From DAHUXN01 sp963811805 (GTDB lineage: Bacteria > Acidobacteriota > Terriglobia > Acidiferrales > UBA7541): 64,000 nt of DNA. The stretch covers positions 1,054,001 through 1,118,000 of the forward strand of contig CAWESU010000001.1 in assembly GCA_963811805.1 (NCBI GenBank), read 5' to 3'. Below the pieces are notes generated by a model. The model was not told where the DNA came from. It did no database searches and was given only the letters and a program-made list of their open reading frames with translations. Of this stretch, positions 18,043-26,319 are shown piece by piece. How positions within the stretch are numbered: the stretch's first letter is position 1; each line of letters opens with the position of its first letter. A program made the position numbers and the translations under genes.

Positions 18043-19950
18043 GTGGCGAATTGGATTGGTGGCGACCAGAAACTGCCTCAGGGGCGGCTCATCCTCGTTT
18101 CTTACGTGGTTGTCCTCGAAACCATCCTGTTATTGATTGGATTTTGGAAACTGCAGATCGTTCAGTCCGGTCATTTTGCCGATCTCGCGGAAAAGAATCA
18201 AATCCGGACCATTCCGATCATTGCTCCTCGCGGGAAGATTCTCGACCGCTACGGCCGCGTGATCGTCGATAACTATCCGTCGTTCAGCATCCTGCTCTTG
18301 CGCGACGACGCGTCGCGGATTCAAAAAGATCTGCCGCAAATCACCACTGGCCTCGGCATCACCGTCGACGATTTGAAACAGCAACTCCTCGACGCGCGCG
18401 ATGAGCCCAAGTTTCAGCCGGTGATCGTCAAACCGGAAGCCAGCGACGCCGACCTGGCATTTGTCGAATCCCATCGCGCCGATTTGCCGGAACTCGAACT
18501 GATGATGGTGCAGCGGCGAAAGTATCCGCCCGATGATTTCATGGCCCACGTCATCGGTTACGTCGGAGAAGTTTCGCCGGAACAACTGGCGCAGGCCGGC
18601 GGGGATCGCTACAAGCCCGGCGACATCGTGGGGAAAGCGGGGCTCGAGCGGCAGTACAACGACATCCTGACCGGCACGGACGGCATGCGCCGCGTCATCG
18701 TCAACAGCATCGGCAAACCCGTTCGCACCCTCGACGATACCGAGCCGATTCCCGGCAAGCCCATTCAGTTGACCATTGACGCTGACCTCCAGCGCGTCGC
18801 GGAAGCGGAACTCGCAGGCAAGATCGGCGCTATGGTTGCCCTCGACCCGCGCACCGGCGAGGTTCTCGCCATGGCCAGCCGCCCGGCCTTCGATCCCAAT
18901 GATTTTGCGATTCGCATTTCGCGCAAGGAGTGGACGGACCTAAACGACAATCCCGATAAACCTCTGTTGAATCGCGCGATTCAGGCCCAGCTCGCTCCGG
19001 GTTCCGTGTTCAAAATTCTCGAATCCGTCGCCATGCTCGAATCGGGCGTGCCCCCGCCTGATTTTCACGTCTTCTGTCCCGGTTACGGTGTGTTCTACGG
19101 TCAGGTGCGTCACGACTGGTATCCAAAAGGCCACGGTGAAGTCAGCCTGCACGAGGCCATCGTGCACTCCTGCGACATTTTCTTTTATAACGTGGGCGAA
19201 CGCCTGGGCATCGACAGGCTCTCCTATTACGCCACCGCTCTCGGACTGGGAAAGCGGACCGGAATCGATCTTCCCAGCGAAGAAATTGGCCTCGTGCCGT
19301 CGTCGGACTGGGTAGAACGCGTCTATCATCACAAATGGTACCCCGGCTCGACGATTTCTCTCGCCATAGGCCAGGGCCCCATCGAAGTAACGCCGATTCA
19401 GTTGCTGCGCTCGGTGACCGGCATCGCCATGGGCGGGGTCTTCTACCAGCCGCATTTGCTCAAAGATTTCAGCCCGGTGAAAGTCACGAAATTCCCTATT
19501 TCTGAAAATACCGTCGAGCAGGTTGTTGACGGCATGTATGGCGTCGTGAACGAAGACGGCGGCACCGGCCACGAGCTTGGTTATCCGATTCTGGCCCAGG
19601 CCAAGCTGCAAGACGTTCAGTTCTGCGGCAAAACCGGCACGGCGCAAACCATCAGCGCGCAAGGCCTCTTGCGCATGGCTGCGTCCGAGCGCGGCCACTT
19701 CGGATACAACACCTGGTTTGTAGGATTCGCGCCCAAGCATAATCCCGAAATCGCGATTGCCGTGTTGGTACAGGATACCCATCTCGAGGCGGGCGGCGTG
19801 GCGGCTCCTCTTGCGGCGCGCTTTATTAAGGCTTATTACCAAAAGAAGCTCGGCGAGCCCATTGAGGAGCTGCAGGTGGCGCAGGCCGTTCCTCAGAAAG
19901 CCGGCGCCCGGGCTCAGGAAGCTGCGGCGTCCGCGGCGCGAAACCAATGA
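18043..19950 (+). CDS. mrdA: Penicillin-binding protein 2 (side-wall transpeptidase)
   Basis: About 635 residues from the GTG at 18043, chosen because AGGAG lies 5 bases before it; the frame extends to 17902 but without a site. One N-terminal membrane helix (LILVSYVVVLETILLLIGFWKL), PBP dimerisation domain (NQIRTIPIIAPRGKILDRYG), then the transpeptidase: SxxK as APGSVFKI, SxN as HSCDIFFYN (Asp in place of Asn), KTG as CGKTGTAQT. It cross-links peptidoglycan during elongation together with RodA, whose start overlaps the stop (ATGA). Confidence 0.93.
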   Translation: MANWIGGDQKLPQGRLILVSYVVVLETILLLIGFWKLQIVQSGHFADLAEKNQIRTIPIIAPRGKILDRYGRVIVDNYPSFSILLLRDDASRIQKDLPQITTGLGITVDDLKQQLLDARDEPKFQPVIVKPEASDADLAFVESHRADLPELELMMVQRRKYPPDDFMAHVIGYVGEVSPEQLAQAGGDRYKPGDIVGKAGLERQYNDILTGTDGMRRVIVNSIGKPVRTLDDTEPIPGKPIQLTIDADLQRVAEAELAGKIGAMVALDPRTGEVLAMASRPAFDPNDFAIRISRKEWTDLNDNPDKPLLNRAIQAQLAPGSVFKILESVAMLESGVPPPDFHVFCPGYGVFYGQVRHDWYPKGHGEVSLHEAIVHSCDIFFYNVGERLGIDRLSYYATALGLGKRTGIDLPSEEIGLVPSSDWVERVYHHKWYPGSTISLAIGQGPIEVTPIQLLRSVTGIAMGGVFYQPHLLKDFSPVKVTKFPISENTVEQVVDGMYGVVNEDGGTGHELGYPILAQAKLQDVQFCGKTGTAQTISAQGLLRMAASERGHFGYNTWFVGFAPKHNPEIAIAVLVQDTHLEAGGVAAPLAARFIKAYYQKKLGEPIEELQVAQAVPQKAGARAQEAAASAARNQ

Positions 19951-21041
19951 AAGAGCGAGAGCACAGCTTCGAGCTCGATTGGTGGCTGCTCTTCATCGTG
20001 ATGGTGATCTGCTCGGTCGGCCTGTTGGAGATCTATTCCTCCACGCACAACGGACCGCTGCATGGCATGCAGTGGAAACAGCTGGCCTGGATCGGCATCG
20101 GCTTCGCAGGAATGCTGGCTCTTTCGCGAATCGACTACAGCGGATTGCTGGATCAGAGCCTTCTGCTTTACCTGTTGTCCCTCGGGGCGTTGGCGGTGGC
20201 CCTGGTGGTCGGCAGTAAGCATTTTGGTGCCCGGAGGTGGATTGAGATTTGGGGTGTAGATTTACAGGTGTCAGAGTTGGTAAAGTTGATTATAATCATT
20301 GTGCTGGCCCGCTACTTCAGCGAAGTGCGGACAGAACGATTGGCGCTTGCAGATTTGGTCAAGATTGGGTTATTGGTAGGTGTTCCGGCAGGCTTGATTT
20401 TGCTCCAGCCGGATTTGGGAACGGCGATGGCGCTTGTTCCCGTGGCGATTGCCGGGGCGTTTCTCGCCGGAATCAATTGGAAGCACGCCGTCGGCGTGCT
20501 CGCATTGACTGCCGTGGTCGCGGTGGCCGGGTGGAACGGACACTTCCTGAAATCGTATCAGAAGCAACGTTTGGCAACCTTCCTCAACCCGGAAGAAAGC
20601 CCACGCGGTGCCGGCTACCAAATTCTGCAATCGGAAATCGCTGTCGGTTCTGGCGGATTCTGGGGGAAGGGTTTCGGCAAGGGCAGCCAGAACCAATTGG
20701 GTTTCGTCCCCGTGCGGTATTCGGACTTCATTCTGGCCGCGTTGGCGGAGGAGCAGGGCTTCTTCGGCGTGTTGATCACGCTGCTCTTGTACCTCGCTCT
20801 GCTGCTTCGGTTGGTAGACAACGCGCAGAAGTCCAAGGACCGCTCGGGAATGTTTCTGGTAATGGGCGTGGCTGCAATTTTCGCGTTTCAAGTACTCGTA
20901 AACGCGGGAATGGTGATAGGGTACATGCCTGTGACGGGCATCCCTCTGCCGTTCATGAGCTACGGCGGTTCGTCAACGATTTTTGGATTTTTGGCTCTGG
21001 GCCTGGTGATGAATGTGCGAACCAAGCGCTTCGTCAATTGA
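19947..21041 (+). CDS. rodA: RodA, SEDS peptidoglycan glycosyltransferase
   Basis: 364 residues with about ten membrane helices. The long extracytoplasmic loop and signature KGSQNQLGFVPVRYSDFILAALAEE carry the invariant Asp; GIPLPFMSYGGSS is the conserved C-terminal SEDS motif. RodA polymerises glycan strands from lipid II while PBP2 cross-links them. The ATG overlaps the mrdA stop by four bases, so translation is probably coupled. Confidence 0.95.
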   Translation: MKEREHSFELDWWLLFIVMVICSVGLLEIYSSTHNGPLHGMQWKQLAWIGIGFAGMLALSRIDYSGLLDQSLLLYLLSLGALAVALVVGSKHFGARRWIEIWGVDLQVSELVKLIIIIVLARYFSEVRTERLALADLVKIGLLVGVPAGLILLQPDLGTAMALVPVAIAGAFLAGINWKHAVGVLALTAVVAVAGWNGHFLKSYQKQRLATFLNPEESPRGAGYQILQSEIAVGSGGFWGKGFGKGSQNQLGFVPVRYSDFILAALAEEQGFFGVLITLLLYLALLLRLVDNAQKSKDRSGMFLVMGVAAIFAFQVLVNAGMVIGYMPVTGIPLPFMSYGGSSTIFGFLALGLVMNVRTKRFVN

Positions 21042-21158
21042 GCTCGGAGAGAGCAATTACCCGGTTGCGCCATGCGCGCCGGAAATCATATCTGGGGAAT
21101 GAGGAATGCATCGGATGAGGGACAGTAGGACGCAAGCTTACACATCCCTCCGGGCCAG

Positions 21159-21173
21159 CCCGGCTTTGCCGGG
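21159..21173 (+). other. Hairpin in the leader of the RNase E/G gene
   Basis: CCCGGC-TTT-GCCGGG, a perfect 6-bp stem, ~60 bases before the ATG at 21233. RNase E in enterobacteria controls its own mRNA through leader hairpins; whether this one does so is inference. Confidence 0.3.
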
Positions 21174-21232
21174 ATACTCGCGTGCCATCGTGCACCGCGC
21201 GGCCGAATCCCGATGCTCCGTGAGGAGTTTTC

Positions 21233-24200
21233 ATGGCAAAGGAAATGGTGGTGTCGGCCAACCCGCACGAAACGCGAGTGGCGATACTCGAAGATGGACA
21301 GCTTTGTGAAATTTACGTTGAACGTGAAAAAGAATTTGCGTTAGTCGGCAGCATTTACAAGGGGCGAGTCACACGCGTGCTTCCCGGCATGCAATCGTCC
21401 TTTGTCGATATCGGCCTCGATAGCGACGCATTCCTGTACGTCAGCGATTTCCTGCAAGAAATCGAGGACATGGACCACGACGGCGAAGACCATGGCGCCA
21501 AATCGCCCAGGCCTTCGAGCGCGCCGCCCGAAGTGTCCGCCGCGTCGCCTGCGGTTACCGCCTTGCCCGGCGAAACCATCGGCGCCGGTGGCAGAGATCT
21601 CAGCAGAGAGCCGAGCGCCGAGCCCGGCGACGAACAGCCGCCAACGAACGACTTCGCCAATCGCGAAAGCTACGAGTCCCGGCCCCTCTCGCGCGAGGCG
21701 CGCCCGCAGGGAGATCGAGGCTCCTTTGGCCGCCGCGGCGGCGGAGGAAGAGACCGTGGTCGCGGTGGACGTGGGCGACCCGCCCGTGGTGGGCGAGACC
21801 GCGGGCCCGGTGGTGGTGGCTTCGGCCGTCATGGCCGCGAGCTGCCGCAATCGAAGTACGCCTCGCATCGGCCGTATGAGCCGCCCGAAGCGGGCTCCGG
21901 CGAAGCGTTCGAGCCCGTGCTTCTCCCCGGCGAATCGCTTTCGTCAGCGAAGCATCCGGTTCCCGGCGAATCCGCCGTGCCGGAAACGAACGCCGAGCCG
22001 CGCCTCGAACAGTCAGCTCTTGCAGGTGCGGAACAAATCGCAGAAGGCGCGAACGCGCCCGAGGAGCGCGCTGAAATCGGAAATAGCTTCACAGAATCGG
22101 CAAGCGCTGCGGAAACCGAAACCTCGCCCGAGTTGCCTCTCGAACAAAGTTCCGCTGCGGCCGATTCGCCCCGTTCGGCTCATTCGGTAAATGACCAGCC
22201 CGAACATGCGCCCGCCTCTTATCAGCCGCGGTTTTCCCGAGACTCACGCGGACGGGATCGCGATCGCGGCCGCGGAGGCCGCGGTTTTGGACGTGATCGC
22301 GGCCCGGCACGCCACGGCAACTTCCGCCGCGAACGCGACGATCAGCAGACGCCTGCGGGATGGATCACCAGCCTCGAACCTTTGCCCGGCGAATCGCTTT
22401 CCAAAGCCAAGGCTCAGGAATCGGCGCCGCCCGAATCGCACGCCGCGTTTTCTCCCGCGCACGAAACGCATGAGGATGTCGCCGAATCGGACACTCACCA
22501 GCACGATCACATAGTCGAAAGCGAGCCGCTTCTCGAAGAAACAAACATCATCTCGTCGCGAGAAGAATCAGCCCCCGCGGAAGTTTCCGCCGAAGTGCAC
22601 CATCCCGCGGATCTCACCGAGGAAGAAGCGACCGCCTTAGCCGAACAGGTCGCCGAAGCGCAGCAAGAAGAGGCCGAGCGCGATGCCGCCGAGCGCGCCG
22701 AAGCCGCCGCCGAATCCCTCGCGTATTCTGCGGACACCGAAAGTTATTCCGCCGATGCCGAAACGCAAGAAGAAGCGCAAGAAGCCGCCCACGCGTCGGA
22801 AATGCATGAGTCTGCGGAGGAGGAAGAATCCGCCGAGCACGATGCCGCCGAGAGTGAAAGCTCGCTGATGGAGGACGAAGCGAATGGTGCCGCCGAAGTC
22901 AGCATGGAAGAGGCCGAAGCGGCTGCCGAAGAGATCGAAGAAGCCGCAGCCAACGGCCAGGACGAGTTGGCGGCGGCTGCCGCGGCTGGCAACGTCGCTC
23001 CATCTTCGCCCACCGAAGCGCGCGTGAGTTCCGATTTTCGCCCGCGTATGCAACGCCCCATGCGCCGCGGAGGACGCGACCGCGGCGGAAAGCGGCCATT
23101 TCATGGCCATGCGCGTCATCGCGGCCAGCCGCGCCGGAATCAGCTCATCTCCGACCTGCTCAAAGCCGGCCAGGAGATCATCGTCCAAATCGCCAAGGAG
23201 CCCCTGGGCAAAAAAGGCGCGCGCATCACCAGCCACATCGCGTTGCCCGGTCGCTTTCTCGTTTACATGCCCACGCTCGACCACACCGGCGTTTCGCGCA
23301 AAATCGCGTCCGCGGAAGATCGCTCGCGCCTGCGCCATCTGGTTACCGACGCCAAAGGCTCCGCCGGCGGCGGCTTCATCGTCCGCACCGCCGCGGCCGC
23401 TGCTTCGCCGGAAGAAGTTCGCGCCGACGTCGAATTCCTCACCAAGACCTGGGCCGAAATCAAGAGCAGCTCCGAGCAGCGCAAGGCCCCGTCGCTTCTG
23501 CATCGCGATTTGAATCTCGTCGAGCGCATTCTCCGCGACTACTTGAGCTCCGACTACACTTCGATCTGGGTCAATTCCGAGGAGGAACACACCAAGGTCG
23601 TCGACTTCGTCAGCCGTTTCCAGCCGCAGCTCGCCAACCGCGTGAAGTTGTTCACCAAGGCCACGCCGATCTTCGAGGAATTCGGCATTCAGCAGGAGAT
23701 CGACAAGGGCCTGCGCCCGAAAGTCTGGCTCAAGTCCGGCGGATACATCGTCATCAATCACACCGAAGCGCTCGTCGCCATTGACGTGAATACCGGCAAG
23801 TTCGTCGGCCGCGGCTCCAATCGCCTCGAAGACACCATCGTCCGCACCAATATCGAAGCCGCGAAGGAGATCGTCCGCCAGATTCGCCTGCGCGATTTGG
23901 GCGGCATCATCATCATCGACTTCATCGACATGGAAGAGCGCCGCAATCGCGACAAAGTGATGGCCGCGCTCGAAGACGCGCTCAAGGCCGACCGCGCCCC
24001 GTCAAAAGTCCTGCGCTTCAACGAATTCGGCCTCGTCGCCATCACCCGCAAACGCACCAAGCAGGCTCTCGAGCGCACTCTCTGCCAGCCATGCCCGTAT
24101 TGCACCGGCTCTGGCATGGTGAAATCCGTTCCCACGCTGTGCTACGAAATCCAGTCGGAGGCGCGCAAGATGGCGCCGGAAATCGAAGCCGCCAGCCTCA

Positions 24201-24343
24201 CCCTCCGCGTGCATCCGGAAATCGCCAAGGCCCTCAAGACCCGCGAATCGGAGCTGATGGATGAACTCGAGCAGGTCACTCACAAGAGCCTCATCATTCA
24301 GGCTGATCCCACTCTTCACTGGGAGCAGTACGACATCTATTGA
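21233..24343 (+). CDS. Ribonuclease E/G with a ~550-residue insertion in its S1 domain
   Basis: 1036 residues; ATG at 21233 preceded by GAGGAG. The endonuclease cuts single-stranded A/U-rich RNA in mRNA decay and rRNA maturation. Residues 1-80 are the first half of the S1 domain (GSIYKGRVTRVLPGMQSSFVDIG); it resumes at ~638 (LISDLLKAGQEIIVQIAKEPLGKKG). Then the 5'-sensor/RNase H region and DNase I-like core with D851 (AIDVNTGKF) and D896 (IIDFIDM), and the zinc link CPYC at 954-957. The insertion (~81-637) is disordered, with RGG-rich blocks (~162-202, 338-368, 607-635), a Glu/Ala-rich block (~450-590) and LPGES-type repeats (111, 231, 384). There is no C-terminal scaffold, so the insertion may take that role. 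Confidence 0.93.
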   Translation: MAKEMVVSANPHETRVAILEDGQLCEIYVEREKEFALVGSIYKGRVTRVLPGMQSSFVDIGLDSDAFLYVSDFLQEIEDMDHDGEDHGAKSPRPSSAPPEVSAASPAVTALPGETIGAGGRDLSREPSAEPGDEQPPTNDFANRESYESRPLSREARPQGDRGSFGRRGGGGRDRGRGGRGRPARGGRDRGPGGGGFGRHGRELPQSKYASHRPYEPPEAGSGEAFEPVLLPGESLSSAKHPVPGESAVPETNAEPRLEQSALAGAEQIAEGANAPEERAEIGNSFTESASAAETETSPELPLEQSSAAADSPRSAHSVNDQPEHAPASYQPRFSRDSRGRDRDRGRGGRGFGRDRGPARHGNFRRERDDQQTPAGWITSLEPLPGESLSKAKAQESAPPESHAAFSPAHETHEDVAESDTHQHDHIVESEPLLEETNIISSREESAPAEVSAEVHHPADLTEEEATALAEQVAEAQQEEAERDAAERAEAAAESLAYSADTESYSADAETQEEAQEAAHASEMHESAEEEESAEHDAAESESSLMEDEANGAAEVSMEEAEAAAEEIEEAAANGQDELAAAAAAGNVAPSSPTEARVSSDFRPRMQRPMRRGGRDRGGKRPFHGHARHRGQPRRNQLISDLLKAGQEIIVQIAKEPLGKKGARITSHIALPGRFLVYMPTLDHTGVSRKIASAEDRSRLRHLVTDAKGSAGGGFIVRTAAAAASPEEVRADVEFLTKTWAEIKSSSEQRKAPSLLHRDLNLVERILRDYLSSDYTSIWVNSEEEHTKVVDFVSRFQPQLANRVKLFTKATPIFEEFGIQQEIDKGLRPKVWLKSGGYIVINHTEALVAIDVNTGKFVGRGSNRLEDTIVRTNIEAAKEIVRQIRLRDLGGIIIIDFIDMEERRNRDKVMAALEDALKADRAPSKVLRFNEFGLVAITRKRTKQALERTLCQPCPYCTGSGMVKSVPTLCYEIQSEARKMAPEIEAASLTLRVHPEIAKALKTRESELMDELEQVTHKSLIIQADPTLHWEQYDIY

Positions 24344-24414
24344 GAATCAGGCCCCGTGCAGGCTCCTAATGCTCTGAGCGGTGATAGAAGCCCGCGCCAG
24401 AAAAGGACACCTGT

Positions 24415-24902
24415 ATGCGGCGGCTTTTCAGATGGCTCGTTATTGCCCTTTGCACCATTACCGCACTGATTGTAGCGGTCCTAATTGCTGGCCAATTTCC
24501 CGACTCCTCTGAAAAGTCGTCGGAAGGACCCTCAGCAATCCTCGACACCTGAGCAGCCGTTTCATCCGAACGCAATAGCACGGGGCTTGAATGCCGCGCC
24601 CGGAGCAATAGTCTGTCCCAATTTTCGAGATGTGAACTTGCTTTACGGTCTCTACTCAGATCATTGGGAACAGGCATGCAAAGCCGCCTGACAAACGGGA
24701 CGTCCGAAGCCCTCAATGGCCCTGTGCCAGCGGCGCCAAATCCGGGAGATTACGGCTGCTGGCGCCGGGAACGCCAGTCGAGGTACGAAAAAGCGAGCTA
24801 GTCAGCGGAGTACCGTTTGTCAAAGCAAGACTGCCGAACGGGACCTCAATACGAGGATCGACATTACCCGCGATGTTGGCTGCGTCCCCGGAAAGCCATT
24901 AA
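24415..24902 (+). pseudogene. Frameshifted gene for a membrane-anchored protein of unknown function
   Basis: The ATG at 24415 has AAAAGGA seven bases upstream and opens into a membrane helix (MRRLFRWLVIALCTITALIV...). That frame stops at 24552, but protein-like sequence goes on in other frames: PNAIARGLNAAPGAIVCPNF and VNLLYGLYSDHWEQ (to ~24680), SEALNGPVPAAPNPGDYGC (~24700-24758), then LLAPGTPVEVRKSELV and FVKARLPNGTSIRGSTLPAM, ending at the TAA at 24900. Joined, the pieces give one ~160-residue protein: anchor, PGAIVCPN motif, and a beta-rich tail. Three shifts make decay more likely than sequencing error. Only the first ~45 residues would be made now. Confidence 0.6.
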
Positions 24903-24966
24903 ACGCATGTTTAGACTTGCGAAATCTGGAGTTTCCGCGCGAGAATTTCGCGCAGGAGGGCTACAC

Positions 24967-25173
24967 ATGGGGACTAAAATACGGGTCACGAAATGCAAAA
25001 ACGTTAGCGGGGAAATCGATGAACCGGTCACAGGGATGATCGAAGATTTTTTGAAGACCCCTGTTGAGCCACGCACGGGATTGATATATGTGGCCGATAC
25101 TGACGGGAGCGCTTACATCTGGTCAAAACGTTGGGGATGGGAGTTTCGTTCCGGTGCCCTGGAGGCGGTTTAA
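24967..25173 (+). CDS. Small protein of unknown function (68 residues)
   Basis: ATG at 24967 has a perfect AGGAGG seven bases upstream, which is the main support. The product is soluble, with a basic start (MGTKIRVTKCKNVSGEI) and a beta-rich, Trp-rich end (GLIYVADTDGSAYIWSKRWGWEF). No family recognised. It follows a decayed gene and is convergent with the YjbR-like gene. Confidence 0.5.
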   Translation: MGTKIRVTKCKNVSGEIDEPVTGMIEDFLKTPVEPRTGLIYVADTDGSAYIWSKRWGWEFRSGALEAV

Positions 25174-25203
25174 AGAACAGCCATTCGGTTGCTGTGCCCC
25201 TTT

Positions 25204-25560
25204 TTACATCTCTCTTTTGGAGTGGCGGTCAGTGCGCTTCGTGGAGCCGCGCTTCGCCTTCACCGCCAATCGCACCGCCCCCTTCAGCAAATCCCGCAGC
25301 GCATCCGGATGCACCTTCGGCAGTCGCACCAGCACCCACGGATACTTCAAATAATGATCCGTGATGTAGTACGTCTCCGGCTCCGCCGTCATCATCTCTT
25401 CGCGCTCCTCGAACGTCGTGCCCACCACCAGCGATTCGCCATCTTCTTTCAATCGCGCGATCAGCTTCCCGCGAATCTTGAACGCCGCCGTCCCGTACGA
25501 CGTGCTTTCCTCCACTCCGTCGAGCCCCAGCGCCATTTTCCGCACGTCTTTGAACGTCAT
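25204..25560 (-). CDS. MmcQ/YjbR family protein
   Basis: 118 residues. MTFKDVRKMALGLDGVEESTSYGTAAFKIRGK and FEEREEMMTAEPETYYITDHYLKYPWVLVRL follow the YjbR/CyaY-like fold pattern, including the GxxxFKxxGK strand and the late P(W/Y)VxVRL strand. These proteins are predicted to bind DNA, but no reaction is known. The gene stands alone with no obvious partner. In the ~200 bases upstream (25561-25761) I see nothing clear. Confidence 0.75.
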   Translation of the reverse strand: MTFKDVRKMALGLDGVEESTSYGTAAFKIRGKLIARLKEDGESLVVGTTFEEREEMMTAEPETYYITDHYLKYPWVLVRLPKVHPDALRDLLKGAVRLAVKAKRGSTKRTDRHSKREM

Positions 25561-25761
25561 CGCCGCGCATCACCTTTCAGTCCGTATCGAATTGCCGCTT
25601 CCGGGGTCGCCGAATCGGTGCGTCTGCAAGGGCTCGCCATACCGAATTTTTCAAAAACCCCACGATTTCGCTCCACGCACAAATCTGATATTGGCCGGGT
25701 AGTAACTCAGTTTGATTTTGGTGGCCTAGTTTCCGGCAATCCGACTTGCCGGGCCCTTGAG

Positions 25762-26133
25762 CTAGCGATCTTGGGTTACGTTCCGTAACACGCCCTCGGA
25801 ACGAAGTTTAATTATCGACTGCCAAAGCCGCGCACTATCGTCGCTCGGCCAAAGCCGATCAATGAATTCTTTCGCCTGTTGCTCTCTGCCTGTATACAGA
25901 TAGCAAAAAGCTATTTTGAGGACGTAACCTCTGACTTGCCCTCTGCGAAAATCGCCCGCGATTCGATTTGCGCGGAAGTTCTGGAACTCTTGCTCCGATA
26001 CATGCGATCTAATCGACGTTATTTCCCGGTCAAAGTACTTTCGGCAGTCCGAAGTTGCGTCAACGAGTCTGTCGCCTCGCATCGCAAAAACCACATCCGG
26101 CGTGAAGAGGTCGTTATGGTAAACGTCGCGCAA
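25762..26133 (-). CDS. Possible gene fragment, helical protein of unknown function
   Basis: 123 codons from a TTG; no ATG and no ribosome site. The frame opens a further 13 codons upstream to a stop with protein-like residues (RNGAFQNDPD), so this looks like the 3' end of a longer gene that lost its beginning. The end resembles a TPR-type helix pair (YVLKIAFCYLYTGREQQAKEFIDRL). Low confidence that it is expressed. Confidence 0.3.
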   Translation of the reverse strand: MRDVYHNDLFTPDVVFAMRGDRLVDATSDCRKYFDREITSIRSHVSEQEFQNFRANRIAGDFRRGQVRGYVLKIAFCYLYTGREQQAKEFIDRLWPSDDSARLWQSIIKLRSEGVLRNVTQDR

Positions 26134-26319
26134 GTCGGGGTCATTCTGGAATGCCCCATTTCTAATCGCTTAAATTGTCGATCTTTCGGGCCGGATTTGC
26201 ATTTTCGGACACTTGCCCGCCAGCAGCGGTTTGATTTCCATCATTGTACCCGGACGTGTGTCGTAATTCCCTATGTTATGATGGCGTGTAATCGCGATTC
26301 GACTCACAAGGAGCAGCTT

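Noticed and set aside
18940..19947. Minus-strand frame opposite mrdA (335 codons)
   Set aside because: Shadow of a well-supported PBP2 gene.
21042..21232. Riboswitch in the RNase E/G leader
   Set aside because: Only one simple 6-bp hairpin; no known riboswitch core.
22637..23761. Minus-strand frame opposite the RNase E/G gene (374 codons)
   Set aside because: Gly/Phe/Arg-rich mirror of the low-complexity insertion; no ribosome site.
24366..24716. Minus-strand frame of 116 codons after the RNase gene
   Set aside because: Opposite to the decayed membrane-protein gene, which has a clear ribosome site and protein-like pieces.
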